Below, in pieces: positions 37,796 through 52,200 of a stretch of DNA of 64,000 nucleotides. The stretch spans positions 17,707,649-17,771,648 of the forward strand of contig NC_066315.1 in NCBI RefSeq assembly GCF_022539315.1. The letters run 5' to 3'. The number at the start of each line of letters is the position of its first letter. The first letter of the stretch is position 1. The DNA comes from Serinus canaria (lineage: Eukaryota; Chordata; Aves; Passeriformes; Fringillidae). Below the pieces are notes generated by a model. It saw only the letters and a list, made by a program, of their open reading frames with translations, was not told where the DNA came from and searched no databases. The translations under genes and the position numbers were made by a program.

Positions 37796-40271
37796 ACTGT
37801 ATATTCCAGTTCAGTTAAGAAGTCTCATACTTGTGAGGAAAAATTAGCCCAAGGAGTGAAATGGTAACACTCAGCTGAAGCAAAAAGTAAATTGAGTATG
37901 AATTTTTCTGCTCATCTCCACAACAGAATTTCATTGTGTCTTGTTAGACCTACAGGTTTCAGCTCTTCAGAAATGTTGAGGCTTAGCAGTGGTACCAAGA
38001 GCCAGGCTTAATCACTAAAACAATTATACAAAAGAGTGGCTAAGAAGTTGAACATTAAATATTCAGGCAGAAGATATATTCATCCTTCCAATTCCATTTC
38101 TAATACAGCTCTGGGAAATGGCTATAATCACCTGTCACTTGGCATTGCCAAGCTGTCAGGTGCTCATCTCCAAGTAACACATCAATTTTTGTGCACTCCA
38201 AAAAACATTTTGTTCAAGTTCACAACTCACACCTGGACTTAGATCATGTTAAACAGGTTATATTTTCTGTTTTCCAAGTTTAGTTTTTGCTTCCTTCCTC
38301 TCCCTCCAGTATTTTTTAAATAAATTAAAAGGCCTGAAAGCAGTAAGCACTTTTGCATGCCCTAAATCAATCTGAGAAAAAGAACTGTGGTCATCATAAG
38401 AAGTGCTAACATTCTAGTGAGGACACAAACAACAACAAAAAAGAGGTGATTCTGTTCTTTCATCAGTAACTTTGTCTCCCCCTCTAATTTGGGACAATCC
38501 CTACAAAGCTAACAGTAGACACACTTTAGCATGACTTCCCTTTCTGTTGCCCAAGGGAAGATGGAACAGAGCTAAATGAGCATAATTACAGGATCCACGT
38601 TCCTGCCTCATGCAATGGAACACCTTTTTTCAGCTTTTGTACCCTCCTGTTGTCATCCCACCACACCAAACTAATATTAATATGACTACCCTGCCACCAG
38701 CACAGCCAGCTCAGGGCTGGAGACCCTGACATGCCTCAGCTCTTCTGCCACCTGCCAGCCTGGGTAGCCCTTCCATCACACACCACATTTTCACACAGGA
38801 AGGCAAAGAAAGAGGATCAGCCTGCAAACCCTGAAACAGAAAATATGATCATGTTTCTGTAAGCTTCCAAACAAATTACTCTGTGAAAGCAAAATATGCC
38901 TTACATTGCAGAAATTTTAATCACTGCAGTTTAGTGGAATAAAAAGCAATATGTAGGTGGGAAAGAACAGTGTAGGTAGGGGATTGTTTCTGAAGGAGGT
39001 GGACAAAAGGGAGGGGGGAAGTTTGCTTTAAAGTCCATCTGCTCTACAATCCAATTCTATTTCTCCTCAGTGTAAAGCATTTTGGTTTTGATAAGTTCAC
39101 TTTGGATGAATTGACTCAAAGAGAGCTCTGATTGAGTTTGGATTCAAATTGATCTAACTTTTTAGCAGTGCCAGAAGAATAGGCTTACTGCTTGAAACAC
39201 TGATTATCACTGGTTTTCTGGACATCTGCAGGATCTGGTTGTAAATACATGAGGCAACATGCTTTAGTGATCAAAAGTACCTGGAGCTGCTCTACATAAA
39301 GTACATTTGTACTTTGAAATAATATGAGAGATCCTTTATTTCAGCTTTTACCAAGTACACATTCAGTTTATAAGATTATCAGGTGACTACTTGAATAAAC
39401 AGGAAATATGAAGTATACTTCAGTGGAGACTGGGTTCAGAAATAAAGTAATAGTTCAAGTTATGCTGTGACTACCATAACCACCTACTTATCAATCAGTA
39501 TTTCTGATAAATAATCTACCACCAAAAAAAAATCAATAAAAAATTGGTAAATAATGATTAGAAATATAACACAATGGCACCAGTGTTGCCATCCCACAGG
39601 ATTCACATAATTCATGATGATGGTCTTTCTCAAAAAGTAACACTTTGGGAAACACTATTCATTTTATTCGTCTCTGGACTGTACCCAATCATATATTTGA
39701 CTTTTCTCAACAATGTCACTGGGAAGAACTAGATTTTTTCCTAAGAATCAGACTAAAATCAAGTCAGATGAGAGCTCAGGACCATTGTGACTTAATGAGT
39801 TGGACATTTAAAATAATTTTTTCTCCCTGTCCTCACACCAGTGAGGACAATACTATACAACAAATGAAAATATGAAAATCTGCAAAGAGATAAAGACAAG
39901 TAGAATAAATTCTTACAGCTTTTTTTCTATGCAGATCTGGTTTCTAACCCAGCAGGGATGGTCACAAGTTGTGGTATGTAAAGCTTTTATTTCTACTCTT
40001 TGGAGGGCACCAGCCTCTGAAGGCAGATGTAAGAGCAGATGTCTAATGTAGACCTTTCATCTTGTAAATGTATCAATGACCTCTCCAACAGTATGTACAT
40101 CTCCCTCCTTCAAAGTGCCTCTCTGACCTCCCCAGACCATGCTCACGCTGTTATTAAGACAGCTGATTAGTAAGAAAGCAATTGGAGTTGACAGCAGTGG
40201 CACTGCTGTTCTTTTTCAGACCTGCCCAGTCTGTTCTGCTGGGATGCACACTTACTAATTCACTCTTCAGT

Positions 40272-40420
40272 ATTTAGGGTTTCATAGCTTTAGGGCAACA
40301 GGGACCATTTGATTATCTTGTCTGATTTCCCATCTATCACAAGCCATTAAATTTGATGTAGGATCCTCACACAAAAGCCAAAAGCTTAAATGAGATGAAG
40401 AAGACATTACTAATCTCAGG
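40272..40420 (-). mobile_element. Ancient amniote CR1/L3-like LINE 3' end (second copy)
   Basis: GGTTTCATAGCTTTAGGGCAACAGGGACCATT (split here as TTCATAGCTTTAGGG, then CAACAGGGACCATT), then GATTATCTTGTCTGATTTCC and CACAAGCCATTAAATTTG, follow the antisense pattern of old CR1/L3 tails, as at 37.6 kb. It is diverged and truncated on the right, in the same orientation as the other copy. Confidence 0.6.
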
Positions 40421-43400
40421 ACACCAATGCTGCATCTGCACTAGCATTTGTTTAAAACCCCACCACACAGGCAATGAGATCCACCCAGATGATCAGCGTA
40501 AGAAAGTGAAGGACATCAAACTCCTGTCTGAGGGAGGTTAACCCTGAGCAAATTTCTCTCTCTGCCTTTAATTCCCCTCATGAGACATCCACCTTAACCA
40601 TCCAAACCTCCAAACCATCCTAACCAAAGGTGTGATGCACATCCAGTCACTGTCTCCAGCACAGTCCATCTTTTATGCATGACAGAAAAACCTGAAAGGA
40701 AAAACACCTCAAAACATACCCGTCCTGATGTACATGGAAGGGAACAAATCCCACTGAGCACTGCACATTATCTGCTGAAAGGTGCAAGCAGGACAGTTGA
40801 TTATAATCACTGCCTTTAATAGAGAGCTGCCACTGCTGTTGTTTGAGGCTGTTTCAGCAGGCAGGACATGGCTGATGGAGCTGCTGACTCGGGCATACCA
40901 CATCAGCAGCAGATGGACTGCCACAATCCTCCACCCTGCAGCAACCACCCACTAAATACAGGCTTTCTTACTCCTCAAATGGCTCAATGGCTTTGCAGAT
41001 ATACCTGTTCTCATTTCACACACTAGGTTACAGTTAACTAACTCATGTTTCATTACCCTCAGTGCTAAGAACTTGCACCCTATTTCTTCATGGCAAAGTT
41101 GCCTTAGCTGCAGTTTCCAAGGATCAGATTTATTGCCCTTTGTCAGCCAGACCCACCTGTGCTGTATGATGTGTGCTAGGTAGGAAAACCATCTCACAGC
41201 CCTCTCCTCACTAACTCACTTAGTCTCTCACTCACTCATCAGCTCACATCAGCTGAGCTCCATAAAACTTGCATTATCTTTTTGTCTCAGCTTACTTTTT
41301 GGAAAACAAGTCTTTGCCTCTTTTCACTTTTCTTTCCAGCATCCTCATCATCTCCTTGCAGTACAGCTAGTGGGATTGTCAGAGCCCATTCTTCTGAACT
41401 TAATATACTAACAGTAAGAAAAGGGTACATGACCTAAATTTCCCTCTGAAAACACTGGTGCAGCTGGATGGTGCATGACAACACAGAGCCCCCAGGGAAA
41501 GGGGACCTGAGGCTGGGGCACTCTGCCCAGCCAGGACAGGAGCCTGTGGCTGCAGCAACCTCCTCCCAAAAAAGGAAAGAATGTTTCAGGTTTTGCAAGG
41601 GTAAAATGTCCGAACACCAAGTGAGATGCAGTGTCGTGACTCACGTCATATCTTATTCCTCCTACAAGGGGAAGTCTGCTGCTCCTGTGCAAGAAGATAA
41701 AAAGGGAGGAAAAGTAACAAAGCTCTGTCTCATCAGGCCACAAGAAGCATACAGAACTGCCTGGGGTGAGGACAAGAATAAGCAACGTCAGCACAGGAAG
41801 GTGTCATAGTAGGTTTAAGCTTTTTCAGAGGTAGAGTCTTTCTGTCTCTCTCATGAATAAATACATAACCCAAGACAATTTAATTCCAACTGTTCTGTAT
41901 TTCTTACAAAAACTTTTCAAAACAGAGGATGACTCACAGGTGAGGATTCCACTGACAACACAAAGTGACATTTTATTAGGTATGTCCCTTTACAAACTCA
42001 AGTCTGCACTGAAATATACAAATATGTCTCCTAACATAGCATATGCCTTAACCTGCAGCACAGTGCAGGGTAGGGAACAGGCAGTCAGTAGTGACAATGA
42101 CAGCTTTTCCTCAGTCCAGATTAAATATTAATTGGTGACATAGACAATATGCAGCTTTTACTGCATGTGTAAATACTACAATACTCTGATTTCCAAGGCT
42201 CATTTGCAAAATGTAACTCTATAATTTGCTCAATCTTATTTATGATTTTCAAACTAGTCTTTAATCTTTCATAATTAATATAATAAAGTCCAGTAATAAA
42301 TTCCCTTTTTTTCTCACCCCTCTTTTGCTTTTTTGCTCTAGAACTGGCATTGAAAGATATCAGTTCAAGACTGCAGCTGGAATGATATTTAAATCCTTTC
42401 ACCACCTGGAGGATAGTCTGGGCAAAGTGCTAGAAGGAAAGAAGCACCAAGATCTCTTTGAGACAAGATACAAGATTACTTACATGCCTCCATTTCAGTC
42501 TTACAGGCTCCTCTAAGTCCTCTCACAACAGAGAGTAACTCAGGAGTGCCCTTGCAAGAGGGTGAAGAAGTAAGTGAAGGTTGAGTTTGCAGCCCAGGAG
42601 TAGTATCCATGTAATGCTTTTAGTCTGCTCTTCTGCACTCTCTTTTCAAGTGCCTAAACTCAGCCAGAAAACACAGGCTGAATACCACAGTTAGGGGTAA
42701 AATGCTGCAGGCAGTAATTATCAATCACTTTCTTTTTCCAACCATCAAAGAAGGTAATTTGTTTGTTTTCCCCACCCAGCAAGGAAAAGACTGGGTGGTC
42801 TTCTGACTTAAGAGTCTGAGAAATATTCCTCTCAAGGACGGGGCTACCCCAGGCCTCTTGGGCAGCATGAGGTCCTTTTTCAACATGGTCTTACACTGTA
42901 TTTGATTTTAGCCACAGACATTAGGACTGTGGCAATGTTTTGCAAATCATCACTAAATACTTTTTCTTCATAGTGCCATGTAAATCTCAGGAGCGTTTCC
43001 AAGAAACCTTGTGGAAAGGTAACGTTTCCAGTCTTCATCAGCATGGGACTGCCATGCCACAGAGATTTTTTATCAGGTTAAATACTAATTCCCCTCCATC
43101 TTGCAGTAGCTGTCACCAGTAGCAAGAACATAGTGGCTTTGTTCAATATGTAAGTAACTGTGAATTCTGATGCTGTTATTTCATTGAGCGAGAGACATCC
43201 CAATTAAACATTAACATAAAAACTCAGCACCTTGCAGGAAATTCAAACAATTATCCTATTTATTTACAAAGCATGTCTTGGATTGCTACACATTCAGACT
43301 TCAAAAAATGGTTTAAATTTTTTGTTTCCCCATCCCCTTCTTAAACAGTGTATAGAAGTACCTGATAGTACCTATGCTGAAAGCCATGCCAGTTGAAGTT

Positions 43401-44224
43401 GTTTGCGTACTGAAAAACCAAAGTCACAGTGTTCAATGTTGCAATTCAGCCTCCCTTTGGAGTGAAAGGAAGCTAGGAGAAAATGGGACAGGAACCAGGC
43501 TGAAAAGCTTTCTGAAAGCTGCAGCTGCAGCCAACAGCTGAAATTTAAAATCAGACATTATTTTCTCTCCTCATCTTGTGGGCTCTGCTACAGTTTCAAT
43601 AAACCACAAATTTAGCCACAGAGGCACTATCGCTTGTAATTTTCTTTTGCTGATGGAGCTAAAATAGGAACCATTAACACTTCCCCAACTTCAGAAAGCA
43701 GCGTATGTCACTCTCCAATAGGGCTCTTGACAGGTTCCACGAGGACGTGTTAGGCAAGTAGCAACCCCCAAATGTAGCACTGTGAAATTAGCAATTTAAT
43801 ATTGCAGAGAGAACCTGAAAAACAAGATCATATGGGTCAAGGAAAGCAGAAGCAAGAACTGCTGCCATTTCCCAACCCAGTGAGAGAACAGACCTGTGAT
43901 AGCCAGCAGACAGGGCTCCCTTGGATTTCCAGAGGGCATGTAGCAACATCCCTCCTTGAAGAAACAAAGAGAGGAGATCTTCCCACTGATAAAAAACTGA
44001 ATAAAGATAGGAAAAACCCAAAATCCTTTTTGTAGGTACAAAAGCCAAATGTCCCTGGAGATGTAGATTATCAATCACACAGAGTGGACTGGTTCAAGCA
44101 GCTCTCTATATCAGTGAGCTGAAAAAGAGGGTTTAAGTGAGATGGCAGAGCTTACTGAGTACATTCTGATATTCAGGGAAGACTTCAAGGGCTGGTTACA
44201 AGGAAGAGACCACAAGATTCACTG

Positions 44225-44880
44225 AATGGGTAGTAAATTGACAGATGAAATCCCATATAGACAAATGTAAAGCCATGCACATTGCCATTGAACAAAGTAT
44301 TATTGCTCAAAAAGAGAGTTTGAGGTTATAACCAATTTTTGAAAATTTCAGCTCAGTGCTAATTAGTGATTAAAATACCAAATAGTTGTTAGAAGATGCT
44401 AGGAAACAAATAGCAAATAAAGCAGATAATACCATTATGCTGCTGTACAAATCCACAGTCCACCAACATCTTGAATATTGCATGCAATTTTAATTTACTC
44501 CAGGTCAAAAAAGATACAATGGAAACATTAAGAAAAAGCAGCATGGATGATCAAAGTTACAGAAGAGTTTCTGTACAAGGAACCACTGAATTATGTAGGA
44601 CTCTCCATTATGAAAACAGATGACTCAAACATCTGTTTGAGGTCTATAAACATGAGTGAAAGAAGTTGAATGGAAAAAGACTGGTCATTGTCTCTCTCAA
44701 TACAGACTGTAGGGTCATCAAATTAAAAAAGTAAGCTAATGATTCAAAACTACATAGATGTGAATATTAATTTCACAGGACATTATGGAAGTGATGGTAA
44801 GCTGGGGAACTTCCTGCTACAGGACATTGCAGTTACCAAGTTAAGAGCAGTTTAAAAAATAAAAAACAAATTAATGGGAA
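44225..44880 (+). mobile_element. Ancient CR1/L3-like LINE remnant (end of ORF2 and 3' region)
   Basis: Sense-strand landmarks of the CR1/L3 reverse transcriptase 3' end appear in order. ACAAATGTAAAGCCATGCAC is followed by the stretch that reads, in intact elements, as a Ser-Thr-rich segment. Then come AATCCACAGTCCACCAACAT, CTTGAATATTGCATGCAATT, TCAAAAAAGATACAATGGAA, GTACAAGGAACCACTGAATT, GAGGTCTATAAACATGAGTG and GGAACTTCCTGCTACAGGAC. The reading frame is broken by many stops and indels, so no protein is possible. This is the longest LINE remnant in the window and the only one that reaches into former coding sequence. Confidence 0.78.
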
Positions 44881-45885
44881 AAAAATCCATTGAGCACTGT
44901 TAAGAAAAAGGACATAATCCTTGGTTTCCCTCAAGTAATCTTTTAATTGCACATTTCTAGGAGCTGGGAGGATATTCCAGGAGTATGACTACATACTTTC
45001 CTTGATCCCACATCCTTCTTTGGGTAACAATCACCAGTCAAGACAGGTTGTTGGGCCTGGTACAACTGCTCTTACACTTGACAAGGTACAAGAAGCCCTA
45101 ATGCTGACAGCAACACTTCATAATATGTGCTAAACATAAAGAAATAGAAGCACATTACAACAGAAAAACAGCAACCCTAGACCTAATTGAAACACTCTGC
45201 TCTGTGGTGAGAATCACCTGGAAATCACCTCCTGAAGAGAGGATATGGGAGAAAATGAATGGCACACAAAACATTAAGTCATGGCTCAGTTGTTGAGGAA
45301 AACTGTCTACACAGGAAAGTTGGAGCAGTGGGAGCTACAAATGAATTTGCGGTGCCTCAGCTATTCCACAGAGGCGACAGATAATGCAGGGTAAATCTTA
45401 CATGGCATCAGCATCCAAGGCTCTGCACCTCATCAAGTGTCAGAACACTGTTAGACCTTTTGAACAAGGGATCTGTACAGCACTGGGGGGCTGAGATCAT
45501 CCTTTCTCCTGCATCAATTCCCTGCTACTGAGAAGCCTCTCTGGAGGACTGTAGGTGCCCTGACTTAGACTGAAGCACAGCGTGGCACCAAGCCTCCCAT
45601 GCCCTTCCCCATTTCTCTGGGATATGGGACCACAGGGAAGGCTGTGCAGATCAGCACACAACACTCTGCAAGGCAGCACTAGGATCTGGTAGGTCATTGG
45701 TAATTAATTGGCTTGTTTAGAAGCATGAAATCTGAATATCTGCTCACACTGCTGCACACAACCTTGCCATGAAGGTATCATATGCTTTTTGTTCCCATAG
45801 TTCCTTGGAGGTTTGCTTTGAGTATTTCCTATTTGAGATGTGTAACCACCTCTATGCTTTCTCAGTCCAAGGAAACAGGAGATTT

Positions 45886-45905
45886 TTTTTTTTTTCTTTT
45901 TTTCT
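45886..45905. repeat. T-rich tract
   Basis: Near-uninterrupted T run with one C. No associated transposon recognised. Confidence 0.75.
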
Positions 45906-48900
45906 TAGTCAGGAGACATTTTTCAAGGGCAAAGAATAATACACCTTTTATTAAGCAGCGATGCACAGTAAGAAACCATTTACTAGCAATTTTTCAAGGG
46001 ATGTTATAACTGGCTGACTTGAAAGAGACCTATCCAAAATCTCATTAGATTTTCAAGTACTTTAGAAAGCAGTTCTTACAGAATTATCGAACACACAGGA
46101 AAGCAATGGCAGTTTCATACCTGAGATTATGTACTTGTGTGCTAACTGCAGAAACACCCCAGAGTGGTGGGGAGCACTTGGAGCTACTGCTGTAACAGGG
46201 AGTTCCAGGGGATTGTTGCAGCACACTCTCTGTAAACATTTTATTTGTATGTTTTTAAATGATGTACATATGATATACAGTGATGTGTCTCAGTAACTCT
46301 TGACCTAGAAAATCTGAAGTAATAAAAAAAAAATCACAAAATCTTCACAGGTGTGGCACACACACAGTTGGTAACACCTTGCATAAGCAACCTTTGGATA
46401 CTGTGGTTTGTGTAGAGCAGCCAAATCTGTCCTCTGCTGGAGAGCAGGGCTCTGCACATGGCCCTGCAAAGGGGGCTGCAGGCTGGCAGATGCAATGCTT
46501 GTTCTGGAGATGTTTCACACCCATCTGCACTATTGGCACTGCAAATGACAGAAAATAAGAGTGCTCTTTTCTAGCTGACAGGACTTCTCCTTAGATACCA
46601 CCAAAGAATCCCATTCCTTCCTTCTTTTGAAGGGAAGCCAACCTGCCACCCCTCCCTTAGTCTCAGCCATAAAAAATCCAAGGAAATATCCACCTAGCAT
46701 CCACTTAGTAACTACAGAGGTGAAAGAGGAACTACTGAAGGTAATTCACTGCATTGAATCTAGACCCCTATTTTAAGATAGGGTGAATTAGACTCCTGAG
46801 ACAGCTCTCCATGGCTGTACAGCAGCATACACATTCCACTAAATGCCCAGCACATACAGGGGCCAATATTACAGGAGCTGACTCTTGCATGCAGCACAGC
46901 AGAGCATTTATTGTTCAGTGGACAGCTCTCCACTGGAGGTAGTGGTGAACGCTTGAAAACATCTGCACATATGACTTTTTGGATGGCATGACACTTCCTT
47001 AAATACTTCTGAGAATAAAATAAAACTAATTTTCTATTTGGAAAAGCATGTACTCTCTATACATGGAAATATCTCCTAATACTCTTTCCAACATTTCCAG
47101 AATGTTTTAGACAGCGAGTGATTCCCGTGTAGACTGTTTTTCTCAAGAGCCAAGCACACATTAAATTCCAAATTTTAGGCTCATGTTCCAGATTCTCTGT
47201 ATGAAGACTCTGCTATTTCTATTTTTGCCCAACACTTTTTGTCACACTGTTTTGCTGCCAGCAGACTAGACAATCAGTTTCTTAAACACTTCTGTCTTGA
47301 AACAAAACAATCCAACCCAGATCATATTCTGAGGAGACTCTCACTGCCATGAAATGCTGTTTTACAAGGCTGAGGACGGTCTGTCTTTCCCTTACACTAC
47401 ATTTCTGTTTGCAATCTCATACCAGATGGAGTTGTTGCATGATTCCTGTCCAGACTTTGCAAACCCAAGCATGAAGCCTGCTCTTAAAGCTTGTGTCAGT
47501 AACACTTCATGAGTGGTCGCTGTGGCTGTGCCAGAAGGCTGCAAGCAGCGCTTCCTTCTACCCTCTGACCCCAATCCATGCAGACACCCTGCAGCACCCA
47601 CCCCCAGCTCTGCTGGGCTGCCTGGGCATCTCAGGGCTGTGCAGCACATGGCAGCACAGGAGAGGTAACACCTCTCACACACAAACACACCTGTGCACCC
47701 TGCAAACTGCCTGCTCAGCTGCTGCTTCTCTCACCTCTTGGCTCATCATCTCCAGCACATTTCGCTGACAACATACTTTACTTCCTGAGAAACACAGGAA
47801 GAAAAGCTATTTATAGACCAAGGCATACTTAGCAAGCTGTGTTTTTTAAGCTGTTGGTTGCTGGATAGAGTGGATAGCTGGGCTGGAAAGAGGCTGAGAG
47901 CCGGCCTGGGGGTTACAGCAGCTGAAGGCTGTTTAGCACCAGCACACCACCACAGACAGGGAGAGAGAGCACCCACCTGCTACAGGCATTAGGCTGCTGT
48001 CCCCTAAATTCCAGAGCCCAGAGGGGGAATTCACTTCCCATCTTGATACTTCATCTCAAGACTTGTCCTGGCCTTTCCCTCTGGGCCATGACCTGACTGT
48101 GCTCAATGCCCTGCCAATGAAATACAGGCAATTTTTGCAAAACTAAAGAGATTCATACCATGGAAAGTCCCAGAGCTTTGAGAAAATAGATTGATCTCCA
48201 CCCATTGTCTGTTTCAAAACTTCCTTCACAGCTTCAAATTACAGGCTTCTAATGAAAGTATGGGGAAATCAGATGAACAGAGAAATCAGACTTTGACAAT
48301 AGAGATACTAACGACATGCAAACCACTTTTTTTAAAAAAAGTTCTTTTTAAAACTTTCATTTGTCTCTCATCCTCAATGAAACACAATGGGTCCCAAAAG
48401 AAGAACATGCAAAAACATGTCCTACAGGCTCCCTGTGGCTGGCAAGATTCCCATATGAAAGTCCAGAAACTTAATCAGGCGTGGATAAGAAAAGTTAAAG
48501 CTATTCTTAGATGCTGCTTTGGAAACCACAAACTGATTTTGAACACAGAAGAGCAGAAGTCCTCCTTGAGAGTCCTGAAAGAATTTAAAATCTTCAGTCT
48601 TTTTCTAATAACTTATTTTCAGGGTGAAGCCTCAGGCTGTCGGCTCTCCCTACAGCCTCAAAACTGGCTAGACCACAAGAGATTCTGCTCCAAGCCACGA
48701 CATAAGATTGATTAACCACTTAAAACTCTATGTAAGATCTCAGAATAGGTCATAAGCAGAGGCACCTCTTACTCTGTAAAACCCATGACACTTGTTTTTG
48801 TAGCTACAAAATGATGCAGGCACACACACTTAGCACTCTGCACACACTGCAATGCCACCAGTGTAAACTGCTACATTCTGAAGGAAAATGAAACTTTTAT

Positions 48901-49136
48901 AACTGCTTATTAGTTATTGAAGTTGATGTCTGGTTGAAGATAAAAGCAAAACAAAATACAAAGTTTTAGACTAAATACAAACTGTAGTGCTGGCAGAATT
49001 TTGAACTGATCGGAAAAAATACCTGCACATGGGATATCAAGCACTAGTTCTTAATGTTACTGAATGTTCTTCACAGGAACAGTTAGATTTAAATCCCAAC
49101 AAGGCATTACCCAAGGGATATATAGCTGATATACCC

Positions 49137-49225
49137 CCACAAACAAAAACCAAAAAAATAAAAAACCCAAAAAACCTCCACCAAACCAAACAAAAAACAA
49201 AACAAAGCAAAAAAACCCCCAACAC
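49137..49225. repeat. A/C-rich low-complexity tract
   Basis: About 90 bases almost entirely A and C on the plus strand, in A4-7 and C1-5 blocks. Open frames through it, rich in Lys and Pro or Phe and Val, are composition artefacts. Confidence 0.85.
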
Positions 49226-52200
49226 TTAAACTTGACTTGGCAAGGTCTTTACACATATTAGATAAAAAATGCAAAAAACAGATGCTTCTTCTTACCAGAA
49301 GCCAAGATCTTCTAATAACCCTCCAATTTGTTAATCAACTAACATATGGTACTGCTTTAGCAAAACACACTATTTTGATTTTGCATTTACATGGTCAGTT
49401 TCCTACAAAACTATTGTCAAGATTTAACTACTGTAATATAACCTAGTAATTTTTATTCCTACACTTTGAATAAGTCAATAAGTACAAAAATAAGAAGATA
49501 ATCAATTTTAATCCAAACAAAATCTCATTTTTACATAGCTTTCAGTGATGAATAAATTTCCACTTAACCATGTTGAATCTCACCAATCTATAAAAACGAC
49601 AACTTGCTGCAAAATTATGATAAAAGTTCTGTTGACTTTGACTTAAAACCCACTACTTTAAGTTTCTTAGGGCAAAGCAAAACTGTCAAGGCAAAATTTA
49701 GTGTAACTTCATAATATCTGCACAGGGTGGTTCTCAGACAGACATAACTTCATTAATGTGTTTTAACCTCTATTTTAAATACATAAGAAGCCTCACTGTC
49801 TCCTAAAATGACACCAGAATTTCCTTACACAGAATATACAACTTTGAAATATTATTAGGTTAAAAATTTAAAAATTTGCTTATTGGTTTTATTTTTTAAT
49901 GAATGTTTTTACTTAAATTTAAGTTTTAAATCAGTATGCCTCAGCTGATCTGGTCTCTCTGTGATTGTCACAGGTTTGATTTACCAATACTCAGCTGCTG
50001 GGCCAGAGCACCTTCTGCCACCCTGACACAAATTCAGTGCCAGTCCAGTCACAATGTCCCATACCTTGCACAAACCTACAGCCACTCAATCTGGGTGCCA
50101 GGCTGTGGTTTCTGCTGCTCAGCCTCCCACTAGAAATGGGACCAGCCTGCTCTCCAAAGGCCTTTGGCAGACCCTGCTCACAGACCACAGCAGCAGCTCC
50201 CCCAGCTGAGCTGCCTGCACAACTCTAAGTGGTTTTTGCCCCACAGTCAGGAGGCTTTGGCTGCCCAGGGTCTCTCTGCAGAGCCAGGGCTCCTCCATAG
50301 CCCCAGCTGTGCCACACCTGGCCAGGGCCACTGACCAAGGTGCCCAGGTGTGGGGCACTGGGTGCCCCAGGTTCTGCAGCCAGAGGCTCCAGTGTTTTCC
50401 TGGGTCACCCTCCAGCTGAGGTGACAGCCCTGCTCAGAGCATGGATGGAAGGGAACAACTGTCTCTGCCCAGACAAGAAAACTGAGCAGAACAAGGAAGT
50501 TTGGCAGAGAAGGTCGATGACACAGTAAAGCTCATGGAGAAAGCTTAGGAAGGCATTTATGTTTCATGCTTGCTATTTAAATTAAAGATAGGCAGTTTTG
50601 GATATGTATCCATATTCTGCAGTTTGAGGCCATTAGGAGGGCTTGTTGTTTGGTTGTTTTTTAATGCTTTTTACCACCTGACACAGATGTAGCCCAATTT
50701 GAAAAACACTTTCAAAGTACTTGCATATGGAAGCTTGTTTACAAGTACAAAAAGAATTGCCTTACAATGCCACTTCTCAGCACTGGACATGACAATGCAT
50801 TCAGCTCTATTTAAAGGAAGAGAGAGTTCTAAAATTTCTGAATATCTGAAACACACTAAAAGCACCCAACGTGCTTTTCAGCAAATTAACAATTTTTTCT
50901 GTATTTTCAATGGCAGATTAAAAATGAAAGCTGAGCATGTGAATCCCTGAATTTTTTCTAACATTTGGTTTAAAAGTTTAAATCTGGGTTTTTACTTGCA
51001 AGAAATACAAGGCACAAAGTTACAGGAAAATGAAGTGCTTTAAGAAAAATGAAATAAGAGAATGTCATAACCTTTAGTTATTTGATACTATTCAAAATTG
51101 TATAAATTTATATAGACTGGAAGACAGATATTCTTAATTTATTAATTATTAAACTTTGAACTATCCCATACATACACCTGTATTCACAGTAACATAATGC
51201 TACAACTCTATGTTTCACAGCATATCTCTCCCTCTCTAAATTGCTCATCATCAATTAAATTATAAACTCTATCAAGACACACAAGAATTTCCTGCACAGC
51301 GTGTGATATAATGATCCAATGAATTCTGCTGTGAGTTTCAGGCTATTACTCATAATATAATAAATGATACTTTAAAATGCATAGCAGAAATTCTCTCTCA
51401 GTTAAATTCTTGATTTTCCCTTAAATGTAGCAATAATCTTCTGAAACAGATGCATGACTGAAATGAACATTAAGAGTTTCACATGCTGGCACACATATCT
51501 GACAGAGATCTTTAAGAAATTCAAAGCAGGTTATACTGTCTGCAGAAGATAAAAGTCCCACCTGGCCAAGTCCCAAAAGAGATCATGGGATAGGATGAGA
51601 CACTCAGTGCTGGAATGTGTCTTTTCTGAAAGGCTAGCACGTACATGGTGGGGACAGTGTGAGGGTGTGAGGGTGGCTCACCTGGGTATACATGCAGTTT
51701 CATGAGCAAACTCACACCTGCAGCAACATTCTTGGCTTGCAAGGGGTTGCAGAGAACACTTGATAAATTACCTGGCAGAAGGTGTTTCTACAATCTCCAG
51801 CTTAGTTAAAAAAAAATTATTTTCTTTGAGTGTTGCTGCCTAAAAATTCAAGAATTTGCTTACCAAACCTCAGTTCCTATGGGTGGCAAAAGGAAAAAAA
51901 AAGTGAATTTTCAGCAGTGTGAGACTTTTGGGGTGCAGATCCTCCTTGGCTTTTGTATAAAAGCTCCTACAAGGAGCCCATAAACAGCAGTGGAATTGCA
52001 GCCACCGGAATAAGGACAAATTTCCTACTGACAGCTGAGGAGCAGGGAGGCACAGACAGGTCCTGGGCTTTGTTCTACTGCACCCAGGCTGCCTCCCTGC
52101 ATCAGCCCTGAGGGGAAAGAGCAGAGGGCAAGGGGGCTTTGGGGATCCCACTGTGCTTGAGCACAGCTCACTGCATCAGGAGCACCTTCCTCGTGCAACG

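Noticed and set aside
41408..41809. Opposed 113- and 128-codon frames near 41.5 kb
   Set aside because: No domain, no splice context and no matching repeat recognised; the overlap on opposite strands suggests composition only.
48191..48715. Longest open frame in the window, 174 codons on the plus strand
   Set aside because: It begins at TTG rather than ATG, has no recognisable domain, no splice or promoter context and ordinary non-coding composition. One such frame in 64 kb read six ways is not surprising.
49029..49229. Lys/Pro-rich frame on the plus strand
   Set aside because: Artefact of the A/C-rich low-complexity tract.
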